In this document: piece after piece, positions 11,501-24,016 of the stretch | Position numbering within the stretch: the stretch's first letter is position 1 | Layout of the letters: every line of letters starts with the position of its first letter | NCBI RefSeq assembly: GCF_964340395.1 | Contig: NC_135555.1 | Span: 27,492,725 to 27,556,724, forward strand | Length of the DNA: 64,000 bases | From: Glandiceps talaboti | Lineage: Eukaryota; Hemichordata; Enteropneusta; Spengelidae | Direction of reading: 5' to 3' | Position numbers and translations under genes: made by a program | The notes under the pieces: model-generated | Told to the model about the DNA's origin: nothing | Seen by the model: the letters and a program-made list of their open reading frames with translations, nothing else | Databases searched by the model: none

Positions 11501-14500
11501 TTTGTTGACAAGGTGGCATTGGTCCTTGTATATTTGGTTATGAATAACTAGTTTGTTGACAAGGTGGCATTGGTCCTTGTATATTTGGTGATGAATAACT
11601 AGTTTGTTGACAAGGTGGCATTGGTCCTTGTATATTTGGTGATGAATAACTAGTTTGTTGACAAGGTGGCATTGGTCCTTGTATATTTGGTGATGAATAA
11701 CTAGTTTGTTGACAAGGTGGCATTGGTCCGTGTTTATTTGGTGATGAATAACTAGTTTGTTGACAAGGTGGCATTGGTCCCCTTGTATATTTGGTGATGG
11801 ATAACTAGTTTGTTGACAAGGTGGCATTGGTCCTTGTATATTTGGTGATGAATAACTAGTTTGTTGACAAGGTGGCATTGGTCCCCTTGTATATTTGGTG
11901 ATGGATAACTAGTTTGTTGACAAGGTGGCATTGGTCGTTGTATATTTGGTGATGAATAACTAGTTTGTTGACAAGGTGGCATTGGTCCGTGTATATTTGG
12001 TGATGAATAACTAGTTTGTTGACAAGGTGGCATTGGTCCGTGTATATTTGGTGATGAATAACTAGTTTGTTGACAAGGTGGCATTGGTCCTTGTATATTT
12101 GGTGATGGATAACTAGTTTGTTGACAAGGTGGCATTGGTCCGTGTATATTTGGTGATGAATAACTAGTTTGTTGACAAGGTGGCATTGGTCCTTGCATAT
12201 TTGGTGATGGATAACTAGTTTGTTGACAAGGTGGCATTGGTCCTTGTATATTTGGTGATGGATAACTAGTTTGTTGACAAGGTGGCATTGGTCCTTGTAT
12301 ATTTGGTTATGAATAACTAGTTTGTTGACAAGGTGGCATTGGTCCTTGTATATTTGGTGATGAATAACTAGTTTGTTGACAAGGTGGCATTGGTCCTTCA
12401 GGGCTCGAAATTCGTTTTTTTTCTTGGTAGCCCAGGTGGGCTACCATCATTTAAATTTGGTAGCCCGAGAGCAGTGACTGGTAGCCCATATGCATGCATT
12501 CCTAAATTAATGGTGTTTGTGTATATATGTAACTATACGATGTATTGAATTCGATGATTGATTGAATAACTTGAGAGGTCACGTTAACACGTTATGTGTG
12601 TGTATTTCACGCCATATTTGACATTGGGGATGCAATTTTTTCCATGTATGTGTCTCTGGGGACGTGTCATAAACGTAAACAGGGGACATGTGAGGCTTAT
12701 TATTAGCAAAAAACGTACGGTTATCCAGGGCGGTTATCATTGGAAATGAAAAACAAGACATCTAGTCGCAGTTCTTATTGTAACTATTAGCTAAATCTCT
12801 TGGTGCAGTGTGACCTGTAAAATATGATTCAACGTATGGAAAACGTATAAACAGTTTCATTAGCCCCATGGCCATTTCCTGATGTGGAGACTACGTCTTG
12901 GGTAGTTTAGAAACTATGTGCTATTATCATTATCTATCCACGTGATTGGTTACTTATTAACAGACGGGTTAGACAGGTTTTGTATCAATACATGACGGCC
13001 ATTACGGCAAAGCCCCTTCCATTCATGGGCGAAGAGATAATCAAACATAGTCTAAAACCACATCGCAGACAGTCCATGCTGAAAACTTCACTCAGATAAA
13101 TTCAAACCATCATGTCGATCACCATTTCATTCTCACTAAAACTTCAACTTTCTTTTAAACTTTGCTACTACTACTAGATCGAATGCATTACGTGAATTTA
13201 CCATTCACCACTGCATGCTCAATGGGGTTGCGTGAGCGTGGTTTACACACGGAATGTTTCAGGCATCGTTCAAGAATAAACGAATCTGTAGGACAGGTGT
13301 ATACCAAGTTAACAGTTCTCATCAGCAGCATGAGATTTTATCAAACACCATTAAAACTGTGTCTCTGTCAAGTTGAAAGTTAAAGCTGTCATAATAATTG
13401 AATTTAGTTCCTGTAGTGCTGTACCGACTGTACTCTGACTCCGAGAAGAGCCCGAAGGGTTCGGGCCGGAGAGCATATTTCCAGAGAGTGATTACCATGG
13501 AAAATTGAAAGTACAGAAAGATAACATTAAATCGCTATACAGAATATTGTTGCATATAAATGTTTTGTTGTGACATTTTGGAAGTACAAGCTGTGTATCC
13601 GATGTACGGAAGAATGACGTGTACAGCAGCCTGAGCAGGTGTACATGTATTTCATGTACATTTGATATACATCGTACATGTAGTGTGGATGCAAATTTGG
13701 AAAAGACGCACTGATTTTGACGCTAATTTTGGCGAGAACACGTCCCACAGGACTGCGACCTCGGAGGCCCCGGACCGGGAATGCGTCGGAATCAGGCTGT
13801 CACAGTTTCATTCAAAACTTGGTAGCCCAACGGGGCTACCACTCACATAATTTGGTAGCCCAGAGACAAACATTGGTAGTCTGTGGACGCGGGACTACCG
13901 CGAATTTCGAGCCCTGTCCTTGTATATTTGGTGATGAATAACTAGTTTGTTGACAAGGTGGCATTGGTCCTTGTATATTTGGTGATGAATAACTAGTTTG
14001 TTGACAAGGTGGCATTGGTCCTTGTATATTTGGTGATGAATAACTAGTTTGTTGACAAGGTGGCATTGGTCCTTGTATATTTGGTGATGAATAACTAGTT
14101 TGTTGACAAGGTGGCATTGGTCCTTGTATATTTGGTGATGAATGACTAGTTTGCTGACAAGGTGGCATTGGTCCCCTTGTATATTTGGTGATGAATAACT
14201 AGTTTGTTGACAAGGTGGCATTGATCCTTGTATATTTGGTGATGAATAACTAGTTTGTTGACAAGGTGGCATTGGTCCTTGTATATTTGGTGATGAATAA
14301 CTAGTTTGTTGACAAGGTGGCATTGGTCCGTGTATATTTGGTGATAAATAACTAGTTTGTTGACAAGGTGGCATTGGTCCCCTTGTATATTTGGTGATGA
14401 ATAACTAGTTTGTTGACAAGGTGGCATTGGTTCCCCTTGTATATTTGGTGATGAATAACTAGTTTGTTGACAAGGTGGCATTGGTTCCCCTTGTATATTT

Positions 14501-16729
14501 GGTGATGAATAACTAGTTTGTTGACAAGGTGGCATTGATCCTTGTATATTTGGTGATGAATAACTAGTTTGTTGACAAGGTGGCATTGGTCCGTGTATAT
14601 TTGGTGATGAATAACTAGTTTGTTGACAAGGTGGCATTGGTCCTTGTATATTTGGTGATGAATAACTAGTTTGTTGACAAGGTGGCATTGATTCGTGTAT
14701 ATTTGGTGATGGATAAATAGTTTGTTGACAAGGTGGCATTGGTCCATGTATATCTGGTGATGAATAACTAGTTTGTTGACAAGGTGGCATTGGTCCTTGT
14801 ATATTTGGTGATGAATAACTAGTTTGTTGACAAGGTGGCATTGATTCGTGTATATTTGGTGATGGATAAATAGTTTGTTGACAAGGTGGCATTGGTCCAT
14901 GTATATTTGGTGATGAATAACTAGTTTGTTGACAAGGTGGCATTGGTCCCCTTGTATATTTGGTGATGAATAACTAGTTTGTTGACAAGATGGCATTGAT
15001 TCGTGTATATTTGGTGATGGATAAATAGTTTGTTGACAAGGTGGCATTGGTCCATGTATATTTGGTGATGAATAACTAGTTTGTTGACAAGGTGGCATTG
15101 GTCCGTGTATATTTGGTGATGAATAACTAGTTTGTTGACAAGGTGGCATTGGTCCATGTATATTTGGTGATGAATAACTAGTTTGTTGACAAGGTGGCAT
15201 TGGTCCTTGTATATTTGGTGATGGATAACTAGTTTGTTGACAAGGTGGCATTGATCCTTGTATATTTGGTGATGAATAACTAGTTTGTTGACAAGGTGGC
15301 ATTGGTCCGCGTATATTTGGTGATGAATGACTAGTTTGTTGACAAGGTGGCATTGGTCCGTGTATATTTGGTGATGAATAAATAGTTTGTTGACAAGGTG
15401 GCATTGGTCCTTGTATATTTGGTGATGAATAACTAGTTTGTTGACAAGGTGGCATTGGTCCTTGTATATTTGGTGATGAATAACTAGTTTGTTGACAAGG
15501 TGGCATTGGTCCTTGTATATTTGGTGATGGATAACTAGTTTGTTGACAAGGTGGCATTGTCCTTGTATATTTGGTGATGGATAAATAGTTTGTTGACAAG
15601 GTGGCATTGGTCCTTGTATATTTGGTGATGAATAACTAGTTTGTTGACAAGGTGGCATTGGTCCTTGTATATTTGGTGATGAATAACTAGTTTGTTGACA
15701 AGGTGGCATTGGTCCGTGTATATTTGGTGATGAATAACTAGTTTGTTGACAAGGTGGCATTGGTCCGTGTATATTTGGTGATGAATAACTAGTTTGTTAT
15801 CAAGGTGGCATTGGTTCGTGTATATTTAGTGATGAATAACTGGTTTGTTGACAAGGTGGCATTGTCCGTGTATATTTGGTGATGAATAACTAGTTTGTTG
15901 ACAAGGTGGCATTGGTTCGTGTATATTTAGTGATGAATAACTAGTTTGCTGACAAGGTGGCATTGGTCCTTGTATATTTGGTGATGAATAACTAGTTTGT
16001 TGACAAGGTGGCATTGGTCCTTGTATATTTGGTGATGAATAACTAGTTTGTTGACAAGGTGGCATTGGTCCCCGTACCTGACCCATCCTTTTATTTATTG
16101 TTGAATGGTTTATTCCATGATGTCATCTTGAAGAGTAGGCATGTCCCATGTCCAACGAGGAGACACAGCATGAGTAGTCTTGTTCAATGTCCAACAAGCA
16201 GACACAACATATCTAAGTCTGTTTGATATAGGTTCACAAGTGTTGTTGCGTGATCAGAGTAGTGATATCAAGAAATCGAATTGTATCAAACTAATTGTAT
16301 CATCGTTGGGTGCAATGTATTTACTTGAGATAAGAAGCACAGGAATTCTCCCCCCCCCCCACCCATACCCGACCAATCCTTTCATGTTGAATGGTTTATT
16401 CCATGACATCATCTTGAAGAGTACGCATGTGGAACGAGGAGACACAAGACAAAGAAACTCTTATTGCGACACGCTAAAGCTTGTGTCTGTTTTCGAATGT
16501 TGTGGCTGGTTTCATAAATCGTACCAGTTTCTTAAAACCCAATCATAGTGGGGACTATGTCATTCTCAATGGTTCGATAGTTTTTTGACCAAAAATCACA
16601 TTTTTTGACCCAAATCACACACCTGTAATGTGATCATTTTGATTTGAACAATTTCCCAACTAGACACCCAAGGTAATGGACCCACCAAATATCATGGCTA
16701 TCGGTTCAGCGGTTTTTGACTTTAAGTTG

Positions 16730-16767
<38 letters not shown>

Positions 16768-19700
16768 GACAGACACCGGGCGATCCCTATAGCACTACTG
16801 AACCTCAGTTCAGTTGTGCTAAAAAATCTTTTCCCATTCATATAAATAAAAAGAACATCAAAATTAATAAAAATAAAAGAAATTAAAGAGCTTATAGTTT
16901 ATTTTTAATGAATGACTTTCAAGTTTACAAGACGAAACCAGCAACTAAAATTTAACTGATAGCTAGCCTAGAGCTGCATGGATCAACCATGTGTAGTATG
17001 TGTTGTGTTGTGTTGTGTGTATAAAACATGTTTGCCAACATCGTCAAAGCTGTGTAACAACTGTCAATCTTCTTCCTGAAATGTTTACATCGTGAATTAT
17101 GTTAAAGTTTTGAAAATCGTTGATGTGAACAAATTTCTGCGTATTCAAGTTTGCTGAATAATAACAATAATAATAATAATAATAATTTATTGTTTAAAGA
17201 CCACTACACAAACATGTCTCAGCGGTCTGAACATTACAAAACGAGAAAGACTTCCAAAAGTAGAGAGGCCGGGAGTTCAGGTGGACGCACTAGAATTGAC
17301 ATACAACCACCAATAACCAAGTGCAGTTCAATGTTGAATATCTAAAAACTAGGCATTATATTGATTGAAAAACACATGAAGTAATAAAGAAAATCAAGGG
17401 CTTTTAGAAAATGTTACTTTTGTTTGTGTTGTTTAATTACTTACTTTGGAATTATAAATTTAAAATGCACCAAAATCCGGGTCGCCGGCGGTAAATTTAA
17501 ACATGACTTATTTTTTTCATGCCTAACTTCTAACGTATTTTCATCAGTGAGCCAATCAGAATATTCGTTACATCGACCACTTATTAGAAAGCTGAGATCT
17601 CAGGGTTTGTCACGAGATCCGAAGTTATTTCACATACAGGGGGCGTTGTATATTGTCGACACGTTGAAAAGTTTACCCAAAATTTTTTACCTGGTCACGA
17701 GTCAAAACTTTCTGATTTTAGACTTTGGTACATAGTTCAATGTTATTTCTTTTAGATTTTTGTATATATAATGTCAAATTTACGAGAGCTCACTGATTAA
17801 TCAAGCGTATTTGTAGGTAATGCAGATCGAAAATTCGAGTACGCTCCGGAGTGTGGACTTGTGGGTAATTTTCAACATGGCGGTGCCCACAGATTTGAAC
17901 TTCCGGTATAATCAAAGTGTGTTTATCACGTAAAACAATATTCAATCGACACAAATTTGCGTTTTTCTATCGTGGTTACATTTTCTTATTTCAACATAAT
18001 GACCACTCTATCATTTGTAGTGTTATTAAATACGATTTTATGCTCTGAAAATGAACGGTTGTAATGTCATCGTCTGCTATGTATTTGTATATATACTAAC
18101 ATACAAAGCAGCAAGCTGTCGTCTGCTCCATATGTAGAGGCTTGCCTATGTTTTATGTTGATGTTCCCAAATTTCATGGCATGCTTATCAAATCAACATC
18201 CGTTCAATATTGCTCATTCAGAATGACAGGATAAAATTGTGCTGTCATATATTTCAAAATAAATATCTAAAACAAAATATTGAGATAACATTTTATACTT
18301 GACACAATCAATGATCATACTTTATTATTACTAATACTATGGCATGGTCAGTGATGTCAAAAACATGTACTGAAAGTAACTTGTAACATAGGACAGTGAA
18401 GATCTATTTTTCTTGAGTGAGTCAATTTATGATTTTCTTACTTGTAAAGGCCAGTGAACATTCTATAACAATATCTACATTCAGACCATGAACTTGCGAT
18501 TGAAGATATAAGGAGATAGTGATACATCATTTATCTGTGCTGCTTCTACATTAATCAGATGTGACTCATGAACATGAACTTATAATTTATTAGTACATGA
18601 TATTGGATATTCTGAACTTGAGTCCTGAATTTGAAAGAAGTTACTCAAATCCTACAGTGATTGGTCCATATACATGTCAAAAACATGTACTGAAAGTAAC
18701 TTGTAACATAGGACAGTGAAGATCTATTTTTCTAGAGTGAGTCAATTTATGATTTTCTTAGTGACTTGTAAAGGCCAGTGAACATTACTATTGTATACAG
18801 GGTCTTGTCATATCACAACTGCACATGACCATATTGGTGATTGTATGTAAATAGTTTTTTGGCCAAAAGTATGGTTTATATTACATTGAAATGCAATATA
18901 AGTGGCAAAAGTGAAATAAGCACACAAGTAGCTTTAATTTGATATATTAGTTGGCACTATCTTTTCCGAAAATATGTCGGATCGGTTTTCGGCCATATTG
19001 GAATCCAACATGGCCGCCATCGCGAGCACGCGCGATGTGTGATTTTACAATACAGTGATGCGTATCTGGTAGAACTTTCATCATGCAAAATTTCATACTA
19101 AAACATGTTTCTTTTTGTAAATTAGAGCAAATTAACCAATAATTTTAGCTAAAACTACCTTTTTTTGTACCATTGTTCCCTATTACATAACATAGCAATG
19201 TATTTCCAGACAATTGATCAATAATTGACTATTGAAAGTACTGTAAAACAGTAACGGTACATCCGATTTAAAAAATTTTAAAAATGTTATGATTCAAAAG
19301 TTGAATTCTTTAAAACTGGAATAATAAAAAAGAGCAACAACAACAAAAATCTAGCATAAGAACACAATGCATAATTTAAAAGCGTCTCTAAGAACAAACT
19401 GGATTTAAAAATTAGTTATCAATTTAAAAAACATCAGCAATAGCATTGTCGGAAAATATCTCAAGTAGTTGAAGCTCAAGCGGTAAACTATTCCATAGTT
19501 TAGGAACATACACACTGAAAGCCCTGTCACCATACGTTTTAGAAGTTTGTTTTCCATGATCTTTAATAGAGAAAGGATTCCGCCTGATTCCAACACTCTT
19601 TCTCGTATTATGTAATGGATGATCGACACTGATAAGTTCGGACAAGTAGTTCGACGCTACTTTTCCGTGACGGATAATTTTGAAGATAATACAAAGAATT

Positions 19701-22700
19701 TTATAACGAACTCTCTGTTCGACTGGCAGCCAATGTAAATCCTTCAGCACTGGATTCACATCAGTCTCACTCGATTGACTCACCCTTCACTATTCCGTTT
19801 TGAAAAGACACCCTGCCAGAATCAAGTGCCACATAGTACAGCAATGGCGCGAGATTGCCTGTTTGGCGATTTTAGTAACTTTTACTGGTCCTTACAGAAA
19901 GTTACTAGACTCGGGATAGCGGGCCAGCGTGTATGTCGAACCCTGCAATGACATTTGGGATGTAAGTAATTAATGTATTCAGTAATTCATAGCCCAAAAT
20001 TCATAACATGAATGACGTTTTTCTTTCACATTTCATTTTAAATATTAAACTTAAAAATAAATTAGATCATATAGTGTACCTAACCTTAGAGGTTAAATTT
20101 AGTTTGTAATTTGTTTCACACTAAATATGCTTAAATTCAGATGACGAATCCAAAGCTCAAATTGTCTGACCGGTGATTGTATAGCTAGCTAGCTACAGTT
20201 GGATTATACATCCTGTGGAATGGTTCTGCATCATCTCTCTTTGTCAAACAGAGACACTCGTGCACACCAATGTCAATTTTGTCTTCTTGTTATTCTCAGA
20301 ATTTTTCATAATTCAATTATGCTATCATAAATATTAAGGAGTTCACAATATTGGAGAAGCATAAAATTTAGTATGATGAACCATAACACACTTAGTAAGT
20401 AGACTTTACATCACAATGGTTGCCAATCCAATTGATTTCGATGTGCGGCTACATTACATTATGTTCTGAAATTGTTACTGTTTACTTCACTGTGACATAT
20501 CAGTCATTCAAAACATGTTATTTGTTTCATTTTTGTGCTCTTAATTATTATGCTGTTTCCAGTCATCCAACACTCATAGTTTCCCTGGACCTATTATGTA
20601 TCGTCAGAGATTTTTATCAGTGTGTTTTGTTTTTTACAACATTTACAGTAAATATTAGACATGGTTTTAGGTGTAGGGTTTGGCTGAGTTAAATCTGCCC
20701 AGGGCGCTAAAGTGAGTAAGTACGGTACTTGTATTCAAGGATGTATTTCGAGTCAAATTCAGTCGAAATATCCAAAGACAGTAACATAATTAATATCATA
20801 GACCAAGTTACTATCGATTGCGTTGACCCGTCCCGTTTGAGGGAACTAGACACATCGTGATAACTGTGGTCTTCACAACATTATTTTGCATAAATTTCAC
20901 CAGTGGGATCTGTAAGTGGGGTTTCAATGATATCGGCACTGCGGGAAATGTAAACACTTCTCTGTACCATAACAAAGCGTCATCGATACTGCTATAACTT
21001 CCATGTTTTGATTGTCGCACTACCACAGTGATGAACACGTTTTAGCGGATTTCACAGTCATTCATGTTTCAACTATCACTTGAAAACATCTACAAATCTG
21101 TTTGGAATTACTAAACTATTGCTGAATAATTATTTCAGGCGATCAAATTTTTTGGTTTTCACGTTAAACAGAAGTTCCTGAAATCAAAAGACTTTTTACA
21201 GTTTGTTTTGTCGTCCCGACTATAGTATAAATGATGATACTTGGACGCACACGTCAACCAATTTCTTCCGACTTGGGTTATACACGTAAACCGACTGCCA
21301 AAGCAAGGGGTTACACTGTACATGTAATATTGCAGACATTATTTGTTTTCTTGTACCAGTTATCACGATGTGTCTAGTTCCCTCAAACGGGACGGGTCAA
21401 CGCAATCGATACTACAAGAGCTGTTAATTACTTCCGCCATGTTGAGATTGGATTTTGTGAGCGAAAAACGCACATAAAATACTCTTCAATGTCATGCATT
21501 CAAAATGGCAGGCTTGATAAACTCTAGGCTAATAGACATGTGTGGAACTAAGTCTGGCAGCAATTTTTGCAGCAGTAGCCACCTTTAAACAACATAATGG
21601 CGAGGTAGGTGAATGAACTTTGGCTAGAGCGGTTAAGCTAAAAACTGATCAAAGCAATTGTTTTTTTGAAGAGTACAATCTGCCTTTAACAATTTTAGGC
21701 ATATTTTTGAAAATGATAGAAACATTCTGAGCTACATGTAACATTACAGCAAAATCTAGCAGTCCAGTTGGGCAGGTCTTTCCAAAAATGTTGAAATTTA
21801 AAATGTAACAGCCCTGGACTGCTGGGCCAGTGTTAATTTAGAGCCCTGACAATAATCTAATTGAGATGTTATGAAGGCATGAACAACTTTCTCGGTAGAA
21901 GTTTGATCCAGTATGTTGCAAATTCTTCCAAACTTCCAAAGCACTAAGCACTAAGGTGGCAGCTTTGCAAACATTTACAACATGATATGACATGGTAATA
22001 TTTGCATCCATGGAGACACCAAAATGTTGAACAATGTCAGACAGGTCTTTTGACCATGACCTTGGAAGACGTTCTTTGTTCATTGGACATATGCAGTAAA
22101 TGAAATTGTCTTATCTTGTTTGTGTCCACACTTCGCTATGTCTTGCTTAAACACTTACAGAGAAGGTGTAATACATTGTATGTACTGCAAGTTCAACCAA
22201 GACAGTCTTAATTTTGTACACATGCATGACATCTGATGTTTACAGTATCACTTTCTACTGTAAATCCCAATGGAGTACTGTGAGTTCTAGAAATGTTTAC
22301 GTGTTGTCTGAATTATTTGGACAAGTTCACAGTGAAGACAAATAGAAGTAATAATTTCTAATCAATGATATGTAAGTATGAGAATTCCTCTAGCACACTG
22401 ATGACAATCACCCAAGTGTTTCCAAAAGTAAATGTTTCAATAGTAAGTCTTGTGGTTCACAATATTTCAGACAGATACGATGCCTGCATGTAGCTGTATA
22501 CAAACTTTTAGTGTTTCAAAAGTCTACTTTGTCTGTGAACATTAAGATTGAAATAATTTCAGCTTTCCTAAGGAAAATAATCAAAAACACCAGTTGAAAA
22601 AATTGATATCTAAAGTTATAAGTTTCTTACTGGTGCCAATAGTTTGGAGTGAGTAATAAATTGGAGTTTAACTTTCCTTTGGCCATATGTACTACTTGTT

Positions 22701-23985
22701 TGTTATTGTGATGCACTTTGCGATGTACTTTTCAAGTTACTCATGAATATTAATTATTTTGTTATGTAAATGTATGTTGATTTTTTCTAACAAATCCTGT
22801 GTAGAACCCTGTAATATGTGCAGTAGCCTGCAAATTTGTCAAATGTCTGAAACAGAGCTAGAAAATAATCTAAAATAAAACTACATAGTGGAAGAGCTGA
22901 ACAACAGAACTACTTCTACACATCACAAAAGAACAAGAAAAAATTAAAAAAACAGCAGAGCTATTCTGTTCGCTTGTTGTGTTATGTAGATTTATGCTAA
23001 TGAGTCGCTGTCCTATCAACAGATCCTGGAAAGAACACCAAGATAATTTTATTCACTAGCAGTACATCAAAATCTGAATCAAAATATCTATAACAGGTCG
23101 CAGTTGTAAGCTTACTACACAATGATGGTTCACTCTTACATTGACACCAAAAACTATAGTGTGACAATTTTTCGCATGAACACAAACAACAAATTTACAA
23201 AATTTACAAACACTAGAATTACCTGTACTTTGCAGAAAACATAACATAATCTGTCTCTGGCCTAGCATATAATCTAGGAAAGTGAAATGTCATCTGTCTC
23301 ACTTTTGGTGGGAAATAAAACAAGGCATGTCACTAGTCTCTTGAGGAATGTTGCAGAACATATTGCAGCTTTTATCGCAGTTGACCCCAAAGGTCAAAAA
23401 AACAAGTCTATAAATTGTATGAAGACAGCTAGTAAAAGACATCTGAGATAAGGTCTAATGCTTGTCATCTCTCTGATCTGAGAATGCGAACAGGATGCCA
23501 GGCATAAGGATGAATTTACCAAGCTTTTCTGATCATTTATCACATAAATACGTGCAAATCTTCACCTGTGTGACGTCAAACAGGGCAGATCAAAAACAGA
23601 TATCACCCCTGTTCTACCAAACTATTTTTTTCTCTCAAATGTTTGAGTGTTCCTGCTAATCCTACGCTGCGATCAAATTATTGAGACAATAATTATGTGC
23701 TTTCGAAATGTTTATACACACATTACGTTACATATATCATTGGGTGACATGAGTCTGATAAGTAGAGGTACTTTTATTTTTATTTGATAAAATCATGGAG
23801 ATTATTGATGTAGCAGCCGGCAAGCTTACTTCCAATTTTCCGTCAAGCTGAGACCTCCGAACTTACACATCCCGAGCAAAGATGATTAAAATGGCAGAAC
23901 ACAGTCGCATTCAGACAAATTTTACTTATGTTTTTGCCTTCCGTAAGGAAGGTTATAATATACCGATGAAGTCTGTGTGTCTGTG

Positions 23986-24016
<31 letters not shown>

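Noticed and set aside
10028-16072. CRISPR-like array
   Set aside because: Units are contiguous repeats without unique spacers, in eukaryotic intron DNA.
9863-16086. Antisense frames encoding [17 protein letters not shown] repeats up to 415 codons
   Set aside because: Products of the 51-bp units of M1. The 53-bp units shift the frame repeatedly and no single frame is maintained, so there is no selection for a protein.
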